Shown: in pieces, positions 20,978-32,383 of the stretch
Numbering within the stretch: the stretch's first letter is position 1
Layout: each line of letters starts with the position of its first letter
Origin: Phoronis australis
Taxonomy: Eukaryota; Phoronida; Phoronidae
Direction of reading: 5' to 3'
Length of the DNA stretch: 62,000 nt
NCBI GenBank assembly: GCA_002633005.1
Contig: NMRA01000040.1
Location: 17,362-79,361, forward strand
The notes under the pieces: generated by a model
Seen by the model: the letters and a program-made list of their open reading frames with translations, nothing else
Told to the model about the DNA's origin: nothing
Databases searched by the model: none
Translations under genes and position numbers: made by a program

Positions 20978-22464
20978 GTTTATCCAATATTGTTCTCTTT
21001 TGAATAAAATTCAAGATCTTTCTGTACAAATAATAGAAAAACTCATGTTTCAGAATGTTCCGATCTTGTTCAGGTTAATTGTGTGTTTCAGATTTTGGAA
21101 GTCTTATTGATTTTCTTGGGAAATTTTGGGTAACAACTGTATCACTTTCAGCAGCTTCAGCTATAGTACTACTGCTGGTGTCTTGAAACGTTGCTATGCC
21201 TTTCTGTGTCCTTTCAGTTTTTGGTCTGACACTTGGTCTTCTACAGCAGTATACTGTGTACACAGGCGCTTGGGTTTATCTGTTCCTCGATCGCAAATGA
21301 CGTCACTCAATACTAAGAAAACATAAAGGTTGGACACTCAAAATCTGTTTGCTCAGAATTTTCTACTCAAATGTGCATGGAACTCCACGAAACTATCATC
21401 GAACAAATCTTAGAATACCTTCTTTCGTTTGATCTCTTAAAATTGCCTTCGAGTGGTGATTTGACTACAAAAATGCCAAAAGAATGTCAAAATCACAAAT
21501 TCAAGGATCTTATTCCGTGATGTCATGGCAGACGGTCTTCGCACATCCGGGTTTTTGGCGGACGCTCTCGAGCTAAATCCGAAAGTCTATTTTCGCGCGC
21601 CTTTTGTCGTCAATCCCTCGACTACTTGGTCATGAGAAGCTGAGAGCACATTAAAAATATCATTGCCAAATGAATGTAACTATTCAGATATTTGTGTAAC
21701 ATATAAATTATTCTGATACTGTATTGATATGCGAAATTATTTTGTGTACTGTGATTTCTTATGAAGGTTTCACTTTTGGTCAAAGCCATTGAGTTAAAGT
21801 CCTTCTCTCACGCGTTGTTAACCATTTATTACATGGTTAGAAGATGTTATAAGGATCCAAGAAGTACCTACACCATAACTAATACACGATCCGTACTCGA
21901 AAACACTTTAAATGAACGCGCCACTCACGATTCGTACCCGAAGAAACACCGCCATTTTGAACTTGCCGCGAACCCGGAAGTACAATTCATTCAGGAACCC
22001 AGGCCGAGAAAACGCCGTCCGTGCGACTGGAGCAGTGCCGGTACTGTTTGCGCGCCTTAATTTTGATAAAATCAAACTACGGACAATTTTATGGAATTTG
22101 CTAAAGAAATGTGGCGAATAAATTTTGACAGAAATTATTTTGCCAGACTCGGGACCGCAGCCTATCGGACCCGGTGCGGATCGAGTCCAGACAATGGCGA
22201 ACGGTAAATGCATGCGGTTGCAAGCTGTTTTGTCGAAGTAAAATGGTCAAATGATAAATGCTGCATATATTCAAGGGTAGTTTCAGAGACTTGCATGAAA
22301 TTACTGGCTGGTTAGTCCTGTGTCACACTGCCGCGCCGGGCAGACCTTAGTTAGTCTCAGTCACCAGCTACCATGCAGTGAAGACTATAGTCAAAATACA
22401 GCTTGTTAGTAGGCCTATACAGCTTTGCGCCAAGACTACCCTTAGGCCTAACTGGTCGCTGGCC
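20978..22464. other. Intronic stretch, nothing firm recognised
   Basis: Short overlapping frames on both strands with no domain. At about 21315-21340 a roughly 24-bp sequence (AACATAAAGGTTGGACACT core) recurs inverted at about 23976-24003. Confidence 0.45.
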
Positions 22465-22670
22465 ACAAACACAAAAAACACGAAAATTGAACAAAGTTTC
22501 TTTTTTGTAGCAACGTTTGTCAAAATGTATCAACGTTAAATCTTCACAAATTACAAAGTAGCCGATTGAACATGCCTTTCAGTTCAGCAAAAGTCGACAT
22601 TGTAGGTGCCGCCAGAAATGAGATGAAGTCCAACGGGAATTGTGAGCACATTTATCACTTAATGAGTAAT
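22465..22670 (+). repeat. Dispersed repeat D3, copy 1
   Basis: Aligns with the reverse complement of 53130-53323. It carries a short frame from an ATG at 22572 (MPFSSAKV..., about 40 codons) whose counterpart in the other copy starts the same way. Confidence 0.75.
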
Positions 22671-23486
22671 AACTGCGAGGCTGAAATTTGGTGAACACTG
22701 CTAAATCGTGCAGAATAGTAAGTAAAGATATGTCTAACTAAATTTCACCGTAATTTGTTGGCGAAAACAATTTACACAAAGTTTTAAACTCGTAACTCAT
22801 CCCGCTGTCCTCCAATATGGCCGACGCGATCCAAACAAAGTGACCCAAATTTCGCCACAAAACTTGCAATAACTTTACAGTGCTTGCCCCGATTTTGATA
22901 CTTTTTCGATTTTTACTGAGTAGAATGTACTACCTTTCCGATGATAGCAAAGTACTTTTTCAAAACGAGGAAAAAAATAAAACCGAAAAAAAATTGGTTC
23001 GACCCATATTGGTTCCTAGGTTCGACCGGCCTACGTAAGGAACTAAACACCAATGCTATTTTAACATACTAAGTACGCGTAACATTCCAAAAAAATCAAC
23101 GACTACTAACTACAAACTATAAATACACTACATATGCAAACGAATCACGATATATTACTAATAAAACAAAATAATGAAGACTTTTCGAGCAAGCCATAGC
23201 ACATTCAGTTACAAGGAAAAAATGGCAGCGTTCAGGACAAGTTCCTGAACTGATGAGCCGGAAATGTGGGTACGGAAATAACCGATGACAACCGGTAATC
23301 ATACGCTCAGAGAGAAGGGTCAAATACTGTTAAAAAATCGCTTTTGGTAAGAAAGGCGAAAAGAATATAACGAAAGGGTGTCGAAAATAAGAATTTATGT
23401 AGTAAGTTTTTTCGGATACTGGAACCACATGGGCAGTTTGCAAGAAGGACTTGAACTCGTCGGCCACGTGCATTGTAATACTCGCA

Positions 23487-24060
23487 CGGACTGCGTTTCC
23501 TGGCCGAGTGTGTGTTGTGCTTCAACCAAGAAAAGTCGTGATGTCAAGATGAGAAACAAGATACGCCAGTTTACGCAATAAAATTTTGAGTTAAGGGCTA
23601 AAATGAGCTGTCAGAGGAATAAAATTACAAATAATAATTAAAATACTAACTTTAACATTTTCAAACAGTTAAGTTTTGGATTAGAATTATTGAATTTGAA
23701 ATGTAGATTGCTTGCTCAAACTCGCAGTTTCACCTACGACAGGCGCACAAGTTGAAGCACAACTGAAATCGCCATGTTTACTATTTTAGGTCCTTGAATT
23801 CAGAGTTTTGAGATTGTTTGTAAATTCCATCGCCAATTCACCACTCACGAGGACAATTAATGGGATCAAGGAAAGATAAAGCTTCGAATGTTTATGTAAT
23901 ACCAGACTGAGGGAGGTGCACGCAGATTATATTTGGATTTTGGACAGTTGAGGAAGGGAGCCTCAGCTCGGCAAAGTTATAGTGTCCAACCTTTATGTTT
24001 CTTATATATGGTTACAAGTCATCGGTAAATTCGAGCGCCTGTGACTGTGTATATAGGCTA
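23487..24060 (+). repeat. Dispersed repeat D4, copy 1
   Basis: Aligns with 34585-35135 (shared TTGTGCTTCAACCAAG, CAAGATACGCCAGTT, CTTGAATTCAGAGTTTT, GGGAGGTGCACG). The frame that is open for about 80 codons in copy 2 has an early stop here, so a protein product is not supported. Confidence 0.8.
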
Positions 24061-24578
24061 TACCAGGACATGCAGCTGTGACACCTCTTCTTCTTTTTTG
24101 ATATACTGATCTACAGAGTTCCACAGTCCAGCTTTCGTCAGGATGCTTCTCTAAGCTTCTTCAGGTTCTGGCATCACAATTTTGTGCTGTTTAATAAACC
24201 TTGAATTATACAGGCATCACACTCCATGGGAGCAGCCATATTGAAGTAACTAATCACAACAATTCAATCTGGCTCTCTGATTGGTCAATTCAATAGAAAT
24301 GAGCCTCCAAGTGGCAGGAATATGCATAACATTTTGTGCAACAAAAACACCTTTTTAAAAAAAAATGTGCAAGTGTAGACGTGGGAACTTTTTGGAATTT
24401 GATTTATAGGTATATTATCTAGGNCCCCCCCCAAAGTACTCACAAGGATGAACGCTATGAGATCTGGCCCACCGACTATTAGGTGGTTGACGTGGACAGC
24501 GGAACCGGCAATTGAAGTCAATCAAGTGCAGCTATGATCTCATCGACTGAAAGTTTTAGGTGCCTGAAAGTAACTCAC

Positions 24579-24881
24579 TTGTAATAATCGTGACAGGATC
24601 GGTTCGAGAAGTATATGCCCCATTGTTGATGAACTTTCGAGAAACGTACACCTGATAAACGGTTCCGGGAGTCAATCCTCTGCAGCGCGCACTGTGTTCA
24701 ATCGAGGTACTGCTGACCTCTATTGAGTCGTTTTTCGCCCTCCCATTCATCTCAGAGGATTCGCAGTATATGTGGAAATCTGTAGTCTCGCTATTGTCTG
24801 TGACGTGCCATTGAACTTTCACGTGGTCTGAATCGTAGCTGCTGGCTTTGACACCAGTAACTTTATGTGAATCGTCAACGT
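24579..24881 (-). CDS. FN3 exon 1 (first in window) of multi-FN3 protein
   Basis: A 303-nt exon (101 codons), the most 5' FN3 exon seen. The acceptor is TTCCATGACAG before 24881 and the donor is ATTACAA|GTGAGT after 24579; both are phase 1. The domain has strand B HVKVQWHVTD with its Trp, strand C FHIYCESSE, and the clear signature GLTPGTVYQVYVSRK. Cysteines in HIYCES and SARCRG form the pair also seen in exons 5 and 7. No signal peptide or first exon could be identified upstream on the minus strand between 25 and 30 kb. Known receptor families built this way include R3-type receptor tyrosine phosphatases, but nothing in the window proves that identity. Confidence 0.93.
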
Positions 24882-25485
24882 CTGTCATGGAACGTAGTAG
24901 AAAACACATAAAACACTATTGTCTACCATTCATAGGATAGATGACGCAATCGGCGGCGATCAAGCATGAATAAAAGGCACAATGTTGGGTTAATTTAGCC
25001 AATTTTAAACAGTGCTTTTCTTGCGAGAATGCGTTTTTCTTTCGTTTTTGTTTTCGCAAAAATATGCAAGGTCAGTCATCCTCGACTTCTGTAGCTGTTT
25101 AATCAATTGACCTCCAGTTATAGCAGTAATCGCAATGTCACTTTGTCCGGTATGTAATGTAAGACTTCTGTACTCAGGTAATAGTTACTCAAAAAGGCAT
25201 TTGTTAACAGTTGTAATTCGCATGCTATCGGTTTTTCAAAGCGTGTTTGACCCTTTAGGAAATAGAGTTCTGTCAGTGTAATTATGTCGACTCCGCTGCA
25301 GAGGTCAATTCAAATTTTTTGAGACTCAGCGAGGGATTCAATCGGTCAAAGACTGGAAAAATTATAAACTTTTCAAAAACGATTTTAGGTTTACTTCTGA
25401 AATCATAGTACAATTTTTTAATTCATTTGGTTCACATTTCTAAGTCATTAATCATAATGTCAGATGAATCTGCCAAGAACTTCAA
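24882..25485. other. Non-coding stretch, nothing recognised
   Basis: Upstream of FN3 exon 1. No exon-like frame found. Confidence 0.5.
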
Positions 25486-25721
25486 GGCCCGTTTCATCAA
25501 AGATCGTAAGTTTTGTTGTAATCAAGACGGTCGGAAGTACCGGTACGTTATTTAATCGGAGAAAAGGGCTAAACTTAATCATAACATGCGTTTTTTCATA
25601 TTCAAGTTAAAACGGTTACCCACACGAGCCACATAAATGAACTGTGGGGAAATGAAAACCGGGTTACAACCGTTTTAGCAAGACGGACCATGACGGACTT
25701 ACGACTTTCATGAAACGGGCC
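25486..25721. mobile_element. MITE with GGCCCGTTTCAT inverted ends (Harbinger-like)
   Basis: A 236-bp element whose ends are inverted copies, GGCCCGTTTCATCAAAGATC on the left and GACTTTCATGAAACGGGCC on the right. Ends of this kind occur in PIF/Harbinger-type MITEs of marine animals. The target duplication is not clear. No coding capacity. Confidence 0.75.
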
Positions 25722-27779
25722 TCGGGTCTTTGGCGGTTTTACTTACACACATAGTTAACTTCAAAGGTCCTAGAAATAGGCGGGGTGCCTACAAGGCACG
25801 TATATCTGTCTTCTAATACTTGTTTGGCGTGCTTTGGTACGCTACCCAATAGTGTAAGTGACTGATCATACAAATCATAATGTTGTGCATCTCTGAAATA
25901 ATCAGACTACATTGTAAAGTACACGAGACCATGAAATCCATAGACATAGAGGCACAGATTGGTTATCACGTGACTCTGCTTGCGTACAGCGGGCAGTCAT
26001 CTCGGTGTGTGGAACTGTTCCTGCGACATCAACAAGGAAATTCGTTTCAAGAATTCCGTCTTAGCTAGGGCAAATCTTTAAATTAAGTCATTTTAGATAA
26101 AACTTAAAGTTGTCTTAAGTCCATTGAAAGAAAGGGGGTTTAGGCTTGTTGGTCTTAGCCAACACGGTTGTATCTTGCTAAATAATTCTATATGTTACCT
26201 GTAGTAAAAATGCATATCCTTGGCTACCTTGTACAGACACTATTCTTCTACATGGCGAGTATGGAACAGTGGGAAGTGATGTCAACGGTCCGGCAAATAA
26301 CCAGAACATTGATTATGCGTTCACTTTTATCGACCAAACACGAATCACCTGCACAGAATATTTTGTAAGACATGAATGCAGGCTCAAGATGCTGGCCCTT
26401 CGGTGGGACTTTGACATCACCTTCTATTGTTCCATGGGAACAAAGTCTGCACAAGATTATCAGAGATATACATTTTTATTAAGGGAACATCAAGAATGGT
26501 CGCTTTCCCTTTTAACGTGGTTCATGAAGGTGCGCCTTTAATTTGAGCTTCAGTCATACTTACGTCCGTAACAATGTTTGATTCTTACAAAAATGCAGCG
26601 CCACCCACGCGAAGGCTGCGTTCCTACAACCGTCTTGGCTTTGATTAGGCTTATGACCTGGTCCCCGAATTATCGGATTTAAAGTGACATTACCACCGCA
26701 AATTCGAGCCTGGAATCTCCACGATCGCAGTCATACGCTCTACTATCGTGGGCCGTTCGGGTGAATGTGTGGCACGTAATTACGCTTGTAATTACGACCG
26801 AGACTTCGCTCGTGTTTTACGACCGTAATCAATATATCCAATGAAAAATTAGTCTGTAGGTCACGTGAGCCCTGAAGCAATTGTATGCCTGTAATTTTAC
26901 CCTCGTATTTTTCGCTCGTAACAACATAGCATGAGAAACGAGCAAAATAGAGCAAAACATCAGTACTGTTTTTTAAAAATCCACACCGCCACCTGGTGCT
27001 ATAACATCAAACTATTTTAATTACTAATGTCTACACCTTTTGATGCGTATAGTAAATGAATGATGGTTTTAGGTTTTCAGGATATTTCAAGTGAATGCGA
27101 ACGAGCATGATAATGATAAAAGATACTGCAGGCGGGTCCGCTTTAAAAATAAAATGGAGAGTACGGTTGACGTAATTGGTTATTTTTTGTGACTTGAAGA
27201 AGTCCCCAGCTAATTCAAAGCAATTAGCACCAGAAACCTCACTAAAGCTGATGCACGACAACTTAACTCCAAATGTCTAAGTTTGTATTCTACTCACTCA
27301 ACTAAAGGATCGTTTTGGGGTCCACGAATCCACTTGATTGCTGCACTGAGGTCGTCTGTCTCACAGTCGAGTGTAATGTCCGTGGTCCAAATATTCATGT
27401 CGAATTTTGTTTGCGCACTTGGATTCTGCCATGTCAAGCCTAGTCGTTGGGTGAAGAAACATCAGAAATGTGTGGCCAGATAGAATTGTCTGGGCGCTGC
27501 GTAAGCGATACGTTACACACCTTTGTGTTAAAGAAACATCGGCGACTTTAAACCGACTCGGCATGCTTCGGCGTTTATTGAAGCACCATCATCAAAAGAA
27601 AAAGCAGTGGCCACCTTGCTAGGCCCAACAACAAGTACATGTAATTATACACAGACACAATCAGTTACAGGGGAGATCTTGTGTTTAAAGTCTGGACCAT
27701 ATAGGCCAACTCTGGTCAATTTGGTGGAGGTAACCATAACGTTAGGTGTAGTTAAAGTTGCATACCATCCTGTTTAGGT
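25722..27779. other. No gene supported; possible tRNA-like trace on minus strand near 26697-26757
   Basis: Short frames on both strands lack domains. On the minus strand at 26697-26757 a TAGTAGAGCG (box-A-like) and GGCTCGAAT (box-B-like) pair is spaced as in a tRNA or SINE head, but the match is weak. Confidence 0.35.
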
Positions 27780-28640
27780 GGCCAAAAACGAAAATCGAGT
27801 TACGTATGGCCAAATCTATACTAAAACGAGCGATCGTGCCGCACCGAACACCGAATGGCTCATGACAAGCAAATCGCACTCTGTAAAGGGTACGCCAGAA
27901 ACCTCAAAAGGACACCCCAAAATGACAGCTCATACAATCGAAGTACCACAAAAATTAATTCCATATGATTCAATACATTCCAATGACCACTAATTTACTC
28001 ATAACAAACAAAATACACTCTGGGTTGTGACTGCCAGAAGCCTCAAAAATTATTTAAAATGGCATACCATTGAAAATTTGGGCTAGATTAAATATTCAAG
28101 ATACCCTTCAACCTAATAATTTAAATCGAACAATCGTGTTGCGTTGAACACCGAATGATCCACGACAGAAACCCAAAAAACAACCCCCAAAAATGAGCTA
28201 GCTCATGCATTAGAGGTACCGCAAAAAACTAATTCCATATGATTAAGTACACGCCACTGGTCACTAAATGGCCTATAACTGACAAACTACTCTGGATTGT
28301 GGCCACCAGAAACTCACAAAAATCTCAACCAAGGTATGCCACTGATCATTTGATCTAGATTATATATTCGAGATACTGGTCAAAACTAATTTAAAAAGAA
28401 TTATCGTGAAGCACTGTGTACCGAATGGCCCAATACAGACAGACCGCAATCTGCAGTACTTCCGCCAAAAAACAAACACAAAAATGAGCTAGCTCAGGCA
28501 TTCGAGTTGCCACAAAATCAGTTCTACACTATTCAATGCATGTCACTGACCACTAAATGTCCTAAGACAGACAAAATACACCCTGTGTTGTGCCCACTAG
28601 ACATCCCACATTCTACATGGGATGGGCTATTCGAAACACA
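27780..28640 (-). repeat. Satellite array S1, about three units of roughly 300 bp, reverse orientation
   Basis: Phrases such as CACCGAATGRYCCA (about 27850, 28149, 28420) and AAAATGAGCTAGCTCA recur every 270-300 bp. The same unit appears in the opposite orientation at 35265-36665 (TCATTCGGT, TGAGCTAGCTCATTTT). Confidence 0.8.
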
Positions 28641-30211
28641 CAATGGGTAATAAAACAATTATCTTCTACGCCAGGACCATAAACTCTTGTTAAACCGTGT
28701 TTACTTCCTCTGGCCAACTGGGACTGTAGTATTACCAAGAGCAGGATTTACAAAGAATTACTGCCAATGGCCTTGTATGTGAGTGTAATTCCTGGTAATG
28801 GACCAGATCGTGGGAGAAAAACACTCGTTGTATTCCATGGTGTCAACTGTGTTCCCTTTATTACAACGCTATCATGCCAGTTGATCATTCACCAGAACTC
28901 TAAGTTTCTATAGCAGGGACAATTTTAGGAGCGCGCCCCGCGTCATTTGCGCATGAAAACTGAATTGACGGACTGTGATTGATTTACTCGTGCAAACAGG
29001 AGCACTAAATCTGTAACAGTTTTGCCTCATTTTGTCTTGAATAATATCCATTGAATTCAGATTACTACAATGCAGAACAGTTGATCAAAATGTCAATTTT
29101 AGCTTTTTGATTTTAGCTATATATGGTATACCATACTGCAAAAATGCAGATCCCAATTGTGGATTTATGTGTATAGTTACCTTTAATGCAGATAGCCGTT
29201 CAGACCGATCACTAACGCATAATGTACTGGGGTAGCGAACGGGATCACGTATATTTAAAAGCCACTCTTCACAAATCGAACAGAAAAGGGGCGACAAACA
29301 TTTGACTAACGTGACCTATAAGTCCTAAAAATTGGTCCATAGGCTTGAAGCTAAGTGAGTCAATTGACTCACAGCCAAGTTTTTCTAAAATGATCCCTGT
29401 CCTCAAGAGGTCGCCACCTTTCTTGCCTTCCACCAGCGCCTCTGACACGGATGTTATTGCAATCCTCATTGGAATGATAGCAGGACAAATGTAGAGCGTT
29501 AGAGGAATAGGTTTCAGTCAAACGTGTAATAATGAAGGATGTGTTTGGTAATAACCGCAGACGTAAAGACGTCTTCTCCATTCTTCAGGCTTTGGAGTCT
29601 ATGCAACATGTTCTTGCTAAAGCATTTGCCCGGTCTACATGCAATGAAAGCGTGTGACGTCACAGCAGGAGTGACCAGGAAACAAGCTGGAGTAACGAAT
29701 CTGACAGTGAAACATAAAAACCAACAATTATGAAACTACAATAAGCATGAATAAGCATGATGTCATCGTCGGACACTTGACAGTGATTTTAACGTGTCGG
29801 TTAATACAAGGATACGTGTTTATAGGTTTGGCGTGACAGTGTTGTGCTGGCTAGTTCTAGTCCTAGTTCATTTTGATTAAAGATCAACATTTCTGAAAAC
29901 ACAAATTGTTTTTCTTTAAAAATGTTGACTAGTAGCCAATGGAAAGAAAGGAATCATAGGAAAATATTTTTATGATTCCTCGATCTAGTACAAATTTAAG
30001 GGTCATGTTTTCACCCTGGAGTGTCTTTCCAGCTAACAGTTTTGATAGCCTATTATACTATGGGCTGACTGTTTGACAGTCTCTGATAAATTCGAGGTTT
30101 ATCAGGCGTTTTCCAAAATGCTTACTTTATGTCATCGCCCATTCAACGTGTGTGTTTTGTATAGGCAAAGACGATACAGTCTCTGGTGTAGTGTCCTTAT
30201 GCACCGATAGG
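28641..30211. other. No gene supported
   Basis: Between the satellite array and the LTR element. Two overlapping minus-strand frames at 29.27-29.58 kb have no recognisable domain and compete with each other. Confidence 0.45.
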
Positions 30212-30316
30212 TGTCACTGTACGTTAAGCGGCCTTTCGGTCAACCATGTTTTACTGAATAGAAGCACGTTTTATCAACACAACAAATTATAATTGTGATA
30301 AACTCGCAATTCCACA
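30212..30316 (+). repeat. 5' LTR of the Ty3/gypsy element
   Basis: A 105-bp copy beginning TGTCACTGTACGTTAAGCGG and ending AATTCCACA. It matches 34392-34502 with a few substitutions and a small indel. TG...CA ends are typical. It is unusually short for a gypsy LTR. Confidence 0.8.
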
Positions 30317-30340
30317 TTGGCGACGAGCGATTAATGGACT

Positions 30341-31142
30341 ATGGCAGGTATAAGCTTACCAACATTTCCATCATTTAGCGTGGAAGAGAACCAAGCAGGC
30401 GTAAAATGGGAAAAATGGTCAGCGAGATTTGAGAGACTCATGACAGGCCTCGGTCTCACAGAAAACACGCGGAAGCGAGCTCTGTTACTACACTATGCGA
30501 GACCGGAGGTGAATGAGATCTTCGAGACCCTACAGGATACAGGCGAGGACAATCATGGCTATATCTCAGCTATGACTAAGTTAACTGAATATTTCAAACC
30601 AAAAAAAGAACATTGCTTTCAAGATTTATACATTTCGGTCTTGCAAGCAGAACAGTGGTGAAACGATAGACTCGTATGTAACTCGTCTAAGACAACTGGC
30701 CCAAACGTGTGAGTTCACGGACGTTGATCGAGAGATATGTAGCCAATTTATCGCCGGCTGTAGATCAACCACGCTGCGAAGGAAAGCTCTGCGTGATGAC
30801 TGCGACTTGGCCAAACTGTTAGAAACTGCCCGTGCTTATGAACTGAGTAAACGGCAAGCAGCATCTCTGGAGTCGGACGAACCGGTGGCGAGGGCACCTG
30901 ATAGTGCTGCTAACTTCGTGAAAACTAACACGAAAACATGTGGGCACTGTGGTGGCAAGTGGCAATCGCGAAAAGAAGGACTGTCCTGCGACAAACAAAA
31001 ACTGCAACAATTGTGGCAAACAAGGACACTACGCGCGAGTTTGCCGTCAGACTCGAGTACCGTTGTGCCGACAAAACCTAAGACATGGCCAACAAGCCCA
31101 TGCTCGACGTGGGACAGCGAACACAGCAAACTACATGGCTGA
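30341..31142 (+). pseudogene. gag (capsid and zinc-knuckle) remnant
   Basis: Starts MAGISLPTFPSFSV and continues through a capsid-like region (KWEKWSARFERLM, then YFKPKKE). The frame is then lost near 30630: the expected continuation (SGETIDSYVTRLRQLAQ) is in another frame from about 30650 onward. A zinc-knuckle region follows (CGHCGGKW, then CNNCGKQGHYARVC), itself split between two frames near 30960-31010. These proteins form the retrotransposon particle and bind its RNA. The breaks show the gene is dead. Confidence 0.8.
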
Positions 31143-32383
31143 TGAACCGGCACACGAGGACGATTATGCATCACAAGAGGAAAGTTATGCATTTACCATG
31201 AACTCTAACAATAAGTTTGATATGTGTAACGGTTTGCTTGGTGAGAAGTCAGTTGTAAGTATGCTCATTGACTCTGGTACTACGGTCAACATTATTGATC
31301 AGAACACTTATGACTCACTGTTTGCTAGTGAACCAAGATTTGCTCTCAATGAACCCGGCACAAATGTATTCACTTACGGCTCACATAAGCCAATACCCCT
31401 AATTGGTTTCTTTGAAACTTGATGATAACTTGTCAGAGCAACAATGTTTGGTGTGGGGGTAAGGTTTATGTAACTACCTTACAAAGGTTCGGTAATCTTC
31501 TGAGCCGTCTCACTGCTATGCAACTTGGTGTTTTGCAAATCATCAATCATGTTGAGTCCCCCTTGTCTAGTTTCAGTGACTTGTTTGAAGGCATCGGAAA
31601 GCTGAGAGGCAAACAAGTCCGCCTGCACATTGACCGCTCTGTACAGCCTAGACAGCAGCCACATCGTCGAATTCCCTTCCATGTCAGAAAAGAAGTAGAA
31701 GCAGAACTGTCGCGTCTAGAAAAAGCTGATGTCATTGAGAAGGTGGATGGACCAACTCCCTGGGTGTGTACGATAGTCGTAGTTCCAAAGACAAAAACTG
31801 ACCAGGTGAGGATCTGTGTCGACATGCGTGAGGCCAACAAGGCAATCCGTCGTGAACGACATATCATACCAACACTTGATGACCTCGTTCATGACCTAAA
31901 TGGTTCAACAGTGTTTAGTACTCTCGACTTAAACTCTGCATACCACCAACTTGAACTTGCCCCTGAAAGCAGGTATATTACAACGTTCAGCACGCATGTA
32001 GGTCCTCGAGGATATAAGCGATTGTTCTTTGGCATAAATGCTGCCAGTGAGATATTCCAGAATGCTGTAGTCGAGCTGCTGACAGATCTACCTGGATGTC
32101 CGACGACATAATAGTTTATGGACCGACACAGTCTGAGCACTACACTAGCCTGAAAAGAGTTTTGCAGCGTTTGAAAGACAACGGCCTACGACTGAACCCA
32201 GCGAAATGTCGTTTCAAAACACCTCGGGTGACGTTCTATGGACACACGTTCAGCTCAGAGGGTCTGCAACCACAACCACGAAAGATAGAAACGTTTTGTC
32301 AAATTCAAAGCCCGACCAATGCTGGTGAGGTTAGATCGCTGCAAGGAATGGCACAGTACATGTCACGGTTCATGCCTGATTAG
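31140..32383 (+). pseudogene. pol part 1: protease and reverse transcriptase remnant
   Basis: The protease active site reads MLIDSGTTVNIID near 31261. The reverse transcriptase follows in a frame from 31419: PHRRIPFHVRKEVE, VRICVDMREANKAI, STLDLNSAYHQLEL. The catalytic block SDDIIVYG near 32097 is in a different frame, so a small indel lies just upstream of it. The palm continues (LNPAKCRFK..VTFYGHTFSSEG) to an in-frame TAG at 32381-32383. Protein-level similarity resumes in the same frame after that stop (ITAPLRELT, then HEDALTSLKKALTSAPVIAYFD). Confidence 0.85.

Noticed and set aside
26473-26515. TTAAGGGAA ... TTCCCTTTTAA near-palindrome
   Set aside because: Only about 40 bp long. It resembles TTAA element ends but has no body between, and is most likely chance.
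27031-27261. Minus-strand 76-codon frame upstream of the FN3 exons, considered as a signal-peptide exon
   Set aside because: No signal peptide at its start and no suitable phase 1 donor.
29269-29581. Two overlapping minus-strand frames with some protein-like composition
   Set aside because: They compete for the same bases, match no domain and lack convincing splice sites.
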